DNA of 64,000 bases from contig NZ_JGYQ01000015.1 in NCBI RefSeq assembly GCF_000741535.1, positions 186,001 through 250,000 of the forward strand. The letters are read 5' to 3'. The DNA comes from Bifidobacterium boum (GTDB lineage: Bacteria > Actinomycetota > Actinomycetes > Actinomycetales > Bifidobacteriaceae). Within the stretch, counting starts at the first letter, position 1, and every line of letters starts with the position of its first letter. The translations under genes and the position numbers were made by a program. This document shows positions 39,915 through 49,046 of the stretch, piece after piece. The notes below the pieces were generated by a model. It ran no database searches and was not told where the DNA came from. It saw only the letters and a list, made by a program, of their open reading frames with translations.

Positions 39915-41782
39915 ATGTTCCTTCGCTCCATATCGAGAACATCGCGCGATCGCGGTGCGGTAGTAGTCATTCTACTGACGGGAGTGGTCGAAACAGCGGC
40001 AGCGGCTACCGTGTGCTCATCCCCATCAGATGCCGGGGCATCCGGGTGTTCCGCAGACGGGACGGGAGGTTCCTTCGATTCGTTCCCGGCTGCCGGAATT
40101 TCGGCGGGTGCTGCGCCGTGACGGCTGAATCGACGCTTCAGCGACGACAACAAGCCGAGCAACTCCTCGGTGTGCATGCCCCAGAGCGCACCCACGAACA
40201 TGACGGTGATGATGACTGCCAGAATCACGCATACCAGCACCGCTTGGATCCAGTTCATGTGAGGGCGACCGCCGTCCAAATCGGCACCAACCAGATGATA
40301 GACCGGTGTACGCAGCCACAAGCCAACCACGATCGCCGCCCCGGTGGCGACGCTCGCCTTGATGAATGACAAGGCGATACGCCTCCCATCCAGACGGTTC
40401 TCGAACCGCTTGCGCAGCATCCACACCAGCAGCGGGAATGACGTCACATAGGCGACGGTCACCGCAACCCCGCGCATCGTGGTCCAATGCAGTGGGGACA
40501 TCGTATACGTGACCGCCAGTAGGATGATCATCTGGATGCTGAGTTGGACAGCCATGAAGATGAACGGTGAGCGACCGTCTTCGAAAGCGTAGAAGGTGCG
40601 TTGAATGATCAGGTAGGCGCTCGACAGCGGCAGCGACAAGGACAGTGCAATCATCGGGCCCGACATGAGCTGGGCTTCACCGACGCTGATCGAAGGCAGC
40701 AAAGCCAAAGAAATCGGCACGGACATCACCACGAATACGGCGGTGAAATAGCTCATCAAAAGAGAAACATTACGCAGGGCGTCACTTAAATCAATACGTG
40801 CGGTTTGCATGTCATTATCGGCAACCGCACGGGAAATCTTCGGGAAAACCGCAGTCGCCACAGACACCGCAATCAGGGAATACGGCAGGATATAGATGGT
40901 GAACGCGTTCTGATACGTGGCGTTCCCCGCTACCAGCGTCTCATCGATACCGAACAGCTGATGGGCGCGCAGCGGCGCATTCGTCGTGATACGAGTCGAA
41001 AGAATCGTCAACAACTGGTCGACACCGACAATGCCGAGACTCCACGCAGCAACCGAACCCATCGAACGCAAGCCGATACCGTGAACGCCCCAACGCCACC
41101 GGTAATGCACGCCCAGACGGAACAGCGGGATGAACAACACCAGCGCCTGGACCGCCACGCCAAGCGTCCACGTGCCGGCGGTCAGCATGATCTTGTCCGT
41201 CGTCCAGAAATTCAGCGGCTGCTTGTCGGCTTTGCCGAACAACACGATGAACAGCGTGAACCCGGCGCAACTGACAATATTCGCGGCAACCGAACTCCAC
41301 GCGTACATGCCGAAATGATTCTTCGCCGCCAGAATCTGGCCGAGCACGGTATACAGGCCATAGAAGAAAATCTGGGGCATGCACCACAGCGCGAATGCGT
41401 TGGTCAGTGCCAGCATGTCCTTGCCGCCGTTCGCATACAAGTGGGTGAACGCCGGGGTTGTGGCGGTCAACAGCATCATCGCGATAGTGATTCCGGCAAG
41501 CAACGCGATCGCGAAAGTAATGAGCTTATTGAGCCGGTCCTCAGCGTCATCCTCCTTTAACGTGCGCACAATCTGCGGAACCAGCACCGCGTTGAAAATA
41601 CCGCCGGAAATAAGGCTGAAAATCACTTGGGGAATCATCGAACCGGCCTGATAGGCGTTTGCCGCCATACCGGTCGTGCCAACTGCCGCGGCGAGGAGAA
41701 TGGTACGGATCTGGCCGGTTAGTCGCGAAGCGGCCGTACCGATGGCCATGACGAGGGAATTATGCCCTACTGAAGAACTCAT
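39911..41782 (-). CDS. murJ: Lipid II flippase MurJ
   Basis: A polytopic MOP-superfamily flippase that moves the peptidoglycan precursor lipid II outward. The 623-residue protein opens with the typical VGHNSLVMAIGTAASRLTGQIR, has about 13-14 hydrophobic segments, and ends with a cytoplasmic tail that stops four bases into the pseudokinase gene. Its ATG overlaps the stop of the DUF6049 gene. Length without the mycobacterial pseudokinase fusion is consistent with a stand-alone MurJ. Confidence 0.94.
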   Translation of the reverse strand: MSSSVGHNSLVMAIGTAASRLTGQIRTILLAAAVGTTGMAANAYQAGSMIPQVIFSLISGGIFNAVLVPQIVRTLKEDDAEDRLNKLITFAIALLAGITIAMMLLTATTPAFTHLYANGGKDMLALTNAFALWCMPQIFFYGLYTVLGQILAAKNHFGMYAWSSVAANIVSCAGFTLFIVLFGKADKQPLNFWTTDKIMLTAGTWTLGVAVQALVLFIPLFRLGVHYRWRWGVHGIGLRSMGSVAAWSLGIVGVDQLLTILSTRITTNAPLRAHQLFGIDETLVAGNATYQNAFTIYILPYSLIAVSVATAVFPKISRAVADNDMQTARIDLSDALRNVSLLMSYFTAVFVVMSVPISLALLPSISVGEAQLMSGPMIALSLSLPLSSAYLIIQRTFYAFEDGRSPFIFMAVQLSIQMIILLAVTYTMSPLHWTTMRGVAVTVAYVTSFPLLVWMLRKRFENRLDGRRIALSFIKASVATGAAIVVGLWLRTPVYHLVGADLDGGRPHMNWIQAVLVCVILAVIITVMFVGALWGMHTEELLGLLSSLKRRFSRHGAAPAEIPAAGNESKEPPVPSAEHPDAPASDGDEHTVAAAAVSTTPVSRMTTTAPRSRDVLDMERRNI

Positions 41783-44067
41783 TCGTCAGGATCTTTCTTC
41801 CGGTTGAATTGACGCCACAAACCAAGAACACCCAGCAATACCGCCACAATGATGAAAGCGATACCTGTCTTATCGCTGATTTGCAGAGAACTGGTAATCG
41901 TCGTGGTCTGCGGTGAGGAGAAGTCCTTGCCGGCCTGATCCTGCAAGGACAAGTGGACATTGGTGGTTCCCGAAGTCGCCACACGGATTGTGAACGTCAC
42001 TTGCTCCTCACCCCGCGCCGGGACGGTGACGTCAGCGTAACGGTTGGTGACGATTTCCATCGAATCAGTCAGTGACGAAACCCGGACACGAACCGGATAC
42101 GGTCCGGCGTTGCTGACCGTGACCGGCAGTTTCGCCGTCTCACTGACCACCGTCACCGTATCGGTCGGGGTGATGGTGATATTGCCGAACAATTTCGACG
42201 ACAGGCCAGCGGCATCATCAGCCATCCGCTGGGACAATGACGTGTCGCCGGACAGTGCGAACAGCGCCATCCGGGATTGCAACGAAGACAGGCACGAAAT
42301 CCATATGGAAGGACCCGTAGTCTTGGTTTGTGCGATTTTGTTCGCATCATGGCGGGCGAGGGACTGCTCGTCGCCGCTGCTCGACGTCTCCGACGCGGTA
42401 CTGCCAGGCGTTGAAGATAAGGAAGCGGACACGTCAGATGACAAGACAGTCTTCTTGAACCGTTTGAGACTCTCAACATCCCGGGAGAACGCCGAAAGCG
42501 CCGCTTCAAGACGTTTGCGGCACGAGGCGCCAAGGCCGGACGACTGCGGGACATACTCGGCGGCGGACTGTCCGCTACGGTAAGCGTCCGCATCCATCAA
42601 TGTGTTCAAATCAGTCAGATTCAGCCAGCTTGACTGTTCAAGAGCGCTCATCAGTGAGTCAGCGAACGCCGTAGACGTTCCCGCATCAAGACAAACCAGC
42701 AGATTACGCGACGTATACGGCTGCTCCATCTGATAGAACGCGCTTTGCGCGATGAAGCGCGACAGCCTGCCCGCATCACTGGTCTCACTGTCAGCCTCGC
42801 TACTGGTCGCCTTGCCGCGAGCCAGGCCGGTCAACTCCTGTTGGGCGACCAGCACGGTGATATCGCCGGAATCAGTGGACACGTCGTATTTGCCGGTATG
42901 CACCGTGCCCGAGGCGCCGCTTCCGTAGCCGGACGTGGCAATAACCGTCGAATATCCGGCCTGCCGTGCGATATTCAACGCGCGCTGGGTCCAACGGGCA
43001 TGGCCTTGCAACGCGATCGCCTGCCGTGTCGACGTCGTGCTGCCGACCGCGGAACGGTATGCGGACACGCTTGCCGACGCATCCCAATCCGAAGTATTCA
43101 CCCCGGCTTTCGTATACTTGTCAGGCGAATCAAGCGCTGCATACGCGGTGATGTCGAACATGCTCGGCTGCATGATCGCCGTAGTCTGGGCGGGCATGGC
43201 CATCGCCTGAAGATACGACGGGTCGGCAAGAACTTGGAGTTTGGCGTGCTTGGCCAACAGCTGCGATTGCGCACGTTCCGTCTTGGCGATATCACCGGCA
43301 GGGGAGATCGCGTCAACAACCGACCTGCTGTTGAGCCACGAGCTTTCCGCATTCAGCATGTTGGTGACACTGGCGGTGTTGGTCTGCCACGTCTTTGACG
43401 CGAGCGGCTGCACGATCGTGATACCCATCGCAGGGGTGTCGGCGGTCTTCAAACCATCTGATGAGCGCGTCAGGAACGTATGCAGTGACGTTCCGCCCAG
43501 ATGTGTCCCATCGGCCTGCGCTCCCGGAGTATAGGTGATCCTTACCGGCTTGGGCCCCCAGTTGGTTATTGCCGCCAGCTGTGGGGAAGAAGCATCGATA
43601 TCGACATTGACTGTTGCGGTGCCATGGGCGGCGATAGCGCCGACATCGGTTTGGGCGAGCTGATCGTGCATCGGGATCCTGGATTGCCCTTGCGCCCAAT
43701 CCTGTATATCCGTACGGGACACGAACGTGTAAAACACATTCGTGGATACGGTCAACGTGCCCGCCTCGTTCGTTGTGGTGCCGACATTGTGCAGGGTCAA
43801 ACGGAGATGATAGCCGGAGGATGACGTGACAACGGGCGTGATGCTGTCGATGGTCATCGTAGTGCCGTACGACGCTTCGGAGGAAGCCGATGTTGCGCTC
43901 GCCGACGCCGTGTTGCGGGCATGTTTGGCGGACGGCACCGTGCTTGCCTCAGCCATGGTGCAGCCGAACAGCGATGGCAGTATGATTGCAAGCACGATGG
44001 CGACCAGCAGGCATATGACATGCCGTGCCCGCGCCCTCATATTGTCGTGATGTACGGGGTAGTTCAA
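41779..44067 (-). CDS. DUF6049-type secreted/membrane-anchored protein
   Basis: A large extracytoplasmic protein of unknown function that sits beside murJ in actinobacteria (mycobacterial Rv3909 position). A hydrophobic N-terminal segment (HVICLLVAIVLAIILPSLFGC) is a signal peptide with a lipobox-like LFGC; the C-terminus has one transmembrane helix (TGIAFIIVAVLLGVLGLW) then RRKKDPDE-like basic/acidic tail. The middle is Thr/Ser-rich beta and helical modules. The start is uncertain: a TTG at 44067 has AGGCAGG upstream just after the nudix stop; ATG at 44040 is an alternative; an ATG at 44106 would overlap the nudix gene. Confidence 0.72.
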   Translation of the reverse strand: MNYPVHHDNMRARARHVICLLVAIVLAIILPSLFGCTMAEASTVPSAKHARNTASASATSASSEASYGTTMTIDSITPVVTSSSGYHLRLTLHNVGTTTNEAGTLTVSTNVFYTFVSRTDIQDWAQGQSRIPMHDQLAQTDVGAIAAHGTATVNVDIDASSPQLAAITNWGPKPVRITYTPGAQADGTHLGGTSLHTFLTRSSDGLKTADTPAMGITIVQPLASKTWQTNTASVTNMLNAESSWLNSRSVVDAISPAGDIAKTERAQSQLLAKHAKLQVLADPSYLQAMAMPAQTTAIMQPSMFDITAYAALDSPDKYTKAGVNTSDWDASASVSAYRSAVGSTTSTRQAIALQGHARWTQRALNIARQAGYSTVIATSGYGSGASGTVHTGKYDVSTDSGDITVLVAQQELTGLARGKATSSEADSETSDAGRLSRFIAQSAFYQMEQPYTSRNLLVCLDAGTSTAFADSLMSALEQSSWLNLTDLNTLMDADAYRSGQSAAEYVPQSSGLGASCRKRLEAALSAFSRDVESLKRFKKTVLSSDVSASLSSTPGSTASETSSSGDEQSLARHDANKIAQTKTTGPSIWISCLSSLQSRMALFALSGDTSLSQRMADDAAGLSSKLFGNITITPTDTVTVVSETAKLPVTVSNAGPYPVRVRVSSLTDSMEIVTNRYADVTVPARGEEQVTFTIRVATSGTTNVHLSLQDQAGKDFSSPQTTTITSSLQISDKTGIAFIIVAVLLGVLGLWRQFNRKKDPDE

Positions 44068-44069
44068 CG

Positions 44070-44720
44070 TTATGCCTGCCTGTTCAGTTTCCTCGCGTAA
44101 AGCCATGCGATCTTGCGTTCATTAGGATAGCTGAGCACATTGTCCAAATCCTCGAACTTCACCCAGATGGCGTCTTCGGCCTCGTGATCGGGATCGCCTT
44201 CAACCGTGAGTTCGCCGCTGATACGGCGGAGCGCATAATGATGGACAAGCTTGTGTACGCGCTGGCTGGTGCCGGTGAACCAGTAGTCGATGGTCGCAAT
44301 GGAATCGACCACCTCGCCGAGGATCCCCGTCTCCTCATGCACTTCACGGACCGCGGTCTCCTGCGGTGTTTCACCCTTCTCAATATGCCCTTTGGGCAGG
44401 CACCATTCCAGATGGCCGCTGCGTGAATGCCGGGCGATAATCGCGACACGCCCCTGATTGTCAAAGACCAGGCCGCCGGCGGAATATTCCCTGACAACTG
44501 GAAGCTCCTGGGTGTCCAGTGAGGCGAACGTCGCGGGCATATCCCCGGTACGACGTTGTGGCATCAGTGCGGGAGTAGGGGTGCCGGGCTCCTGATCTTG
44601 ATAACGTACCGGCCGTTCCGACTGCGATGTGTACATCAGCGTGTCGGCGATCGGCCCGTTTTGGGTATGCTTATCCGCAGCGTTGGCGAGCATGCGCGCA
44701 AGGTCTGCGGGAGTAATCAT
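44070..44720 (-). CDS. Nudix hydrolase
   Basis: A 216-residue Nudix-family protein with the complete Nudix box from G111 (GHIEKGETPQETAVREVHEE, then TGIL), coordinating divalent metal. The N-terminal 75 residues are low-complexity and Pro/Thr-rich. ATG at 44720 follows AGGTGGAAG; the frame extends upstream into cca but without support. It corresponds by position to mycobacterial Rv3908 (MutT4). Substrate is not predictable from sequence. Confidence 0.9.
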   Translation of the reverse strand: MITPADLARMLANAADKHTQNGPIADTLMYTSQSERPVRYQDQEPGTPTPALMPQRRTGDMPATFASLDTQELPVVREYSAGGLVFDNQGRVAIIARHSRSGHLEWCLPKGHIEKGETPQETAVREVHEETGILGEVVDSIATIDYWFTGTSQRVHKLVHHYALRRISGELTVEGDPDHEAEDAIWVKFEDLDNVLSYPNERKIAWLYARKLNRQA

Positions 44721-44807
44721 GTCTTCCACCTTACTCAAACCAATGTGCAGGTGGAGTGACGGTATGCTTGAAGGCGTAGAAAAAGTGACGAATCGAAAGG
44801 GCGCGCG

Positions 44808-46226
44808 TTGAATTTCGAAGTCTGGCCAGAGGCGATAGAGCTGGGCCGTATGTTCGCGGACGAAGGGTATGAGCTGGCTCTGGTGGGAGGTCCGGTTCGT
44901 GACTTGCTTCTGCATCGCAAATCCCACGACCTGGACCTCTGCTCGTCTGCACGCCCCGAACAGTTCGAGCATATCTTGCGGGCGTGGGGGCATGACGGTT
45001 TTTGGGATATGGGACGCAAGTTTGGCACGCTCGGTGCGATGCGACGCCGACCGGACGGCACTGCGGTCCAAGTCGAAGTGACTACGTACCGTCGCGACAC
45101 GTATGATCCGGATTCGCGCAAGCCGGAAGTCGATTACGGTGACTCACTCGAAGGTGACTTGTCCCGTCGTGATTTCACGGTGAACGCGATGGCATTGCGC
45201 GTGCCCGACTTGGAATTCGTCGACCCGTTCGGCGGCGCCAGCGATCTGGCCAAAGGCGTGTTGCGCACGCCGGTCGACCCCCGTCAATCCTTCGACGACG
45301 ACCCGCTGCGCATGATGCGTGCCATCCGTTTCGTCGCCCAGCTGGGATTCAACATCGAACCGGAAACCGCACAGGCGATCACAGAAATGACCGACCGCAT
45401 TCGTATCGTTTCCGCGGAACGGGTGCGTGACGAACTGGTCAAAACATTGCTGTCGTCCCGTCCCCGCGCCGGTATCGAAGCGCTGGTGGATTCCGGTCTC
45501 GCCGATATCGTGCTGCCGGAAATCCCCGCGCTGAAACTGGAAATCGACGAGCACCACCGGCATAAGGATGTGTTCGAACACACGATGATCGTGCTCGACC
45601 GTGCCGTAGCGCTGGAAACCGGCCCCGACGGCCCGGTTCCGGCCCCCGACCTCGAGTTGCGTTTGGCTGCGTTGATGCATGATATCGGCAAGCCGGCCAC
45701 CAGAAAGTTCGAAGATCACGGCAAGGTCAGCTTCCATCATCATGATGCCGTCGGCGCGAAATTGACGCGCAAACGGTTGCGTGCCCTGCATTTCGACCAT
45801 CATATCGTCCAGGATGTGAGCGAACTGGTGAACATCCATCTGCGGTTCCACGGGTATGTCGACGAACCGTGGACTGATTCCGCTGTCCGCCGCTACGTGC
45901 GTGACGCCGGACCGCTCTACGAGCGTCTCAACCGGTTGACCCGCGCCGACGCGACCACACAGAACAAGCGTAAAGCCCAGATGTTCTCGGATGCGATGGA
46001 CGAAATGGAGCAACGGGTCCGAGACCTGAAGCAGCGTGAGGATATCGAAGCAATCCGTCCTGAACTTGACGGCAACGAAATCATGCAATTGCTCGGACTG
46101 GAACCCGGACCGCAAGTGGGTGCCGCCTACCGGCATATGCTGGAATACCGGTTGGATAATGGTCAGGTCGGGCATGATGCCGCAGTTGAAGAACTCAAAC
46201 GTTGGGCGGCATCAGCAGGCAAGTAA
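44808..46226 (+). CDS. cca: CCA-adding tRNA nucleotidyltransferase
   Basis: Adds or repairs the 3' CCA of tRNA, needed here because the tRNA genes in this window do not encode CCA. The nucleotidyltransferase signature GGPVRDLLL (27-35) and DLDL with D41/D43 are present. An HD domain follows (LMHDIGKPATR, then HHHDAVGA), as in actinobacterial CCA/PcnA proteins. TTG start at 44808 with AAAGG eight bases upstream, giving 472 residues. Divergent from the nudix gene by 87 bp. Confidence 0.93.
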   Translation: MNFEVWPEAIELGRMFADEGYELALVGGPVRDLLLHRKSHDLDLCSSARPEQFEHILRAWGHDGFWDMGRKFGTLGAMRRRPDGTAVQVEVTTYRRDTYDPDSRKPEVDYGDSLEGDLSRRDFTVNAMALRVPDLEFVDPFGGASDLAKGVLRTPVDPRQSFDDDPLRMMRAIRFVAQLGFNIEPETAQAITEMTDRIRIVSAERVRDELVKTLLSSRPRAGIEALVDSGLADIVLPEIPALKLEIDEHHRHKDVFEHTMIVLDRAVALETGPDGPVPAPDLELRLAALMHDIGKPATRKFEDHGKVSFHHHDAVGAKLTRKRLRALHFDHHIVQDVSELVNIHLRFHGYVDEPWTDSAVRRYVRDAGPLYERLNRLTRADATTQNKRKAQMFSDAMDEMEQRVRDLKQREDIEAIRPELDGNEIMQLLGLEPGPQVGAAYRHMLEYRLDNGQVGHDAAVEELKRWAASAGK

Positions 46227-46304
46227 GCCGGCGTCAAGCCCGCATATCAACCGCATGCCGCCCACGTCGTCACGCCGCTCACGTGAACGGGGTGACGACG
46301 GTAA

Positions 46305-46350
46305 CGCAATGCCCGGTGCGCGGACGCATCCGCACACCGGGCATTGCGTG
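46305..46350. other. Nested perfect hairpin between convergent cca and LytR_C genes
   Basis: ACGCAATGCCCGGTG (46305-46319) pairs perfectly with CACCGGGCATTGCGT (46336-46350); inside, GCGGA/TCCGC pair further, so almost the whole 46 bp is paired. No U-tract. Confidence 0.7.
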
Positions 46351-46374
46351 GGCCTAATCGGGCTGTGCCCGAAA

Positions 46375-46998
46375 TCAGTTCACCGGATCATGGGTGAGGG
46401 CCTTCGGCAGACTCGTCATCTTGCTGCCATCAACACAGCCGTCGATATTCGCGATTTTTGCGCCTTTGCCCAGAACCCGCGACTTGGTTTTCAAATTGTC
46501 GAACGTGGCGCCAAGCACCACATCAATAAGTTTGTCCTGACGGTCATCCATCCTCATGACCGCGTCGGTGAAGTTGTCATTCAACGTGTACGCTTCGTTG
46601 ATGGCGTTCTTGCCGTAATAGATCACCGTGCGCTTGACATCGGTTTTCTGATAGTTCGCCACATTCTCCACCGTGAACCCGCGGTTCGTGAGCGCCTCGC
46701 CGACAGCGCGGGCGAAACCGGAATGCTGCGTGCCGTTGAGTACCCGCACATGAACAGCCGACGTGTCCACGTATTTGGCCGTGCCAGACGAATCAGGTAC
46801 CGCACATGCGACCGTCACGCCATGATTCGGCTGGTTTTCAGCGTTTTGCGGCTCCCCAAGACCAAAGATATGGAAATAGAACAGCAGCGATATGACCAGC
46901 GCGACCACCATGCACGCGATGGTGATGGAAAACACTGCGGTTTGTCGGCGGCGCACATAAGCCTTACGTGCCGCACGCTCATCATAGATTCCGGTCAT
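46375..46998 (-). CDS. LytR_C-domain membrane protein
   Basis: A 207-residue protein with a basic N-terminal tail, one transmembrane helix (TIACMVVALVISLLFYF, about 26-42), a short linker, and a LytR_C-type domain (VHVRVLNGTQHSGFARAVGEAL... with FTVENVANYQ). Such domains are found at the C-terminus of LytR-CpsA-Psr proteins and alone in actinobacteria; envelope location is predicted. GAGGA precedes the ATG. It lies 32 bp after ispE on the same strand. Confidence 0.82.
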   Translation of the reverse strand: MTGIYDERAARKAYVRRRQTAVFSITIACMVVALVISLLFYFHIFGLGEPQNAENQPNHGVTVACAVPDSSGTAKYVDTSAVHVRVLNGTQHSGFARAVGEALTNRGFTVENVANYQKTDVKRTVIYYGKNAINEAYTLNDNFTDAVMRMDDRQDKLIDVVLGATFDNLKTKSRVLGKGAKIANIDGCVDGSKMTSLPKALTHDPVN

Positions 46999-47030
46999 AG
47001 CATCCTCTTCGTCTTGGTATCCTTCTTACT

Positions 47031-47954
47031 CTACCGGCAATCGCTGACGCTGGGCAGGACCTGTATTCGAGGCTGTGCCGGGGCGTTCGCTTCGATGAAC
47101 CGATCAACAGCCCGACCGTCACGCCACGCCCGCCTGACCCCATCCATCGCCTGATCTGACGGCACAAACGCCACAACCGACGGTCCGGAACCGGAAACAA
47201 ACGCATGCGACGCGCCCGCGGCGAGAGCCACATCAATCGCGATACCGCTGCGTGGATGCAACCGGATGGCCGCATACTGCAAATCGTTTTCAGATCGCGG
47301 GCGGCATGAATCATCCTTGCCGTTGCCGATACGGTCGAATTCGGCATAGACTTTAGGCGTGCTCAACGGGGTGTCATAGGCGCCAATCAGCACCCTACCG
47401 GCGAATCCTTGCCGTTGCAGGTTGATTCCGGCGGCACTGTCAGCGGCAATCCGGTCGATGCGCTCGCCGAAACCGGTGCCGTGTGCGTACCCGCCCACCA
47501 GGCAGAATGGCATGTCAGCGCCCAGTCCGGCGGCAATAGGCATCAGCTGTTCCATCGGCCAATGCAGTCCCCATAGGGTGTTGAGTGCGAGCAGTGTGGC
47601 GGCGGCGTCGGCGGACCCCCCGCCGAGTCCGGCGGCGACAGGAATGCGTTTGGTGATGTGTACGGCGGCGTCGGCGGGATGTCCGCTTGCCTGGGCGAGA
47701 GCGTCGAGGGCCCGGATGGCGTGATTGGCGTGGATATCACTGTCGGGGGTCAGGTCGCCGAGATGTTCGCCGATGATTCGCAATGTCGCGCCGCTGCCGG
47801 CTGGGGCCTCGGATACGGTGACCGTGTCAGCCACGCTGAGGGCGCAGTAGATGGTGTCCAGTGCGTGCCGGCCCGCCCATGCGGCTTGTTTCGCCCCGAC
47901 ATGCAGGGTGAGATTGGTTTTGGCGGGGCAATCCACGCTGACCGTTGCGCTCAT
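47031..47954 (-). CDS. ispE: 4-diphosphocytidyl-2-C-methyl-D-erythritol kinase
   Basis: GHMP kinase of the MEP isoprenoid route, supplying precursors of undecaprenyl phosphate. PVAAGLGGGSADAA (105-118) is the ATP loop, with catalytic D116. The N-terminal AKTNLTL (11-17) replaces the common AKINLxL. The 307-residue length fits. ATG overlaps the rsmA stop (ATGA), with GGGAGG upstream. The rpfB-like - rsmA - ispE order is conserved in actinobacteria. Confidence 0.93.
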   Translation of the reverse strand: MSATVSVDCPAKTNLTLHVGAKQAAWAGRHALDTIYCALSVADTVTVSEAPAGSGATLRIIGEHLGDLTPDSDIHANHAIRALDALAQASGHPADAAVHITKRIPVAAGLGGGSADAAATLLALNTLWGLHWPMEQLMPIAAGLGADMPFCLVGGYAHGTGFGERIDRIAADSAAGINLQRQGFAGRVLIGAYDTPLSTPKVYAEFDRIGNGKDDSCRPRSENDLQYAAIRLHPRSGIAIDVALAAGASHAFVSGSGPSVVAFVPSDQAMDGVRRAWRDGRAVDRFIEANAPAQPRIQVLPSVSDCR

Positions 47955-48922
47955 GCCGATGCCTCCCGTCCGTCAGCGTTGATACGGTCGCATGCGGCGG
48001 CGAGCCGGGTGAATTCGTCGATGGTCAGGGTCTCCCCGCGGCGTGTCGGATCAATATTCGCGGCTTCGAACGCCGCCTGGGGCACCAGGTGTTTCAACGC
48101 GGCATGCAGGGTTTTACGGCGCTGCCCGAACGCGGCGTCGATGAGTGTGAACACCCGGTCGCGTGCGGGTGGTTCGCCTTGCGTCAGCGTGAGTTGCCCG
48201 TCGGGATACCGGGTGAAGGTGACGAGTGCGGAATCCACGTTGGGGGCTGGCCAGAACACGTTGCGGCCAATCAAAGCGGAACGTTCCGCATGGCCATACC
48301 AGGCGAGTTTGACGCTCGGCGTGCCGTAGATTTTGCTGCCGGGCTTCGCCGCGAGCCGGTCGGCGACTTCTTTCTGGACCATCACGGTGAAATGGTCCAG
48401 CTGTCCGAAACGTTCCAGCAAGGTCAGGATGATCGGGGTCGCCACGTTGTACGGCAGGTTCGCCACGAGGGTGATATGGTTCGCGTCACGTAGTTCGGGG
48501 ACGTCATCAGGCGTTACGGTCAGCGCATCATGGTTGATGACATGCAGGCGGTTCGAAGCGTCCGGCATGAAGGTGGCGACCGTGCCGGGTAGGCGTTGGG
48601 CGAGTGCCGGGTCGATTTCGATGGCGGTGACACGCGTGCCGGCTTCTAGCAGGGCGAGCGTGAGTGAGCCCAAGCCCGGCCCGACTTCAAGCACGGTATC
48701 GTCTTGCGATACGCCTGATTCGTGGACGATTTTGCGCACGGTACCCGGGTCGATGACGAAATTCTGCCCGAATTTCTTGGTTGGCTTGATGCCGGCGTCC
48801 GCTGCGATGCGGCGGATGTCTGCCGCCCCGAGCAGATGCCCGGATTGGTGCTGGCGCATCGATGTGGATTCCACTGTTGTGCTTTGCTCGTGGGACGGTT
48901 GTGGGATGGTTGTGGTGGTCAT
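47951..48922 (-). CDS. rsmA: 16S rRNA dimethyladenosine transferase RsmA (KsgA)
   Basis: Dimethylates the two adjacent adenines near the 3' end of 16S rRNA. SAM site EVGPGLGSLT (79-88) and catalytic NLPY (155-158). FGQNFVIDP (51-59) is family-typical. At 323 residues it has a polar N-terminal tail of about 25 residues; an ATG at residue 22 is an alternative start. Its stop overlaps the ispE ATG. Confidence 0.93.
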   Translation of the reverse strand: MTTTTIPQPSHEQSTTVESTSMRQHQSGHLLGAADIRRIAADAGIKPTKKFGQNFVIDPGTVRKIVHESGVSQDDTVLEVGPGLGSLTLALLEAGTRVTAIEIDPALAQRLPGTVATFMPDASNRLHVINHDALTVTPDDVPELRDANHITLVANLPYNVATPIILTLLERFGQLDHFTVMVQKEVADRLAAKPGSKIYGTPSVKLAWYGHAERSALIGRNVFWPAPNVDSALVTFTRYPDGQLTLTQGEPPARDRVFTLIDAAFGQRRKTLHAALKHLVPQAAFEAANIDPTRRGETLTIDEFTRLAAACDRINADGREASA

Positions 48923-49046
48923 GTGCGCTTCTTGCTGTGTGTGCTGCTGCTGTATTGTCTGTTGGGGTTGCCGGTTCGATTGTCGTGCGTGCCGCGTCGG
49001 CGGGGATTATCCGCGGTTTGGTGCGGGCGGCGTGCAATCGGGCGAA

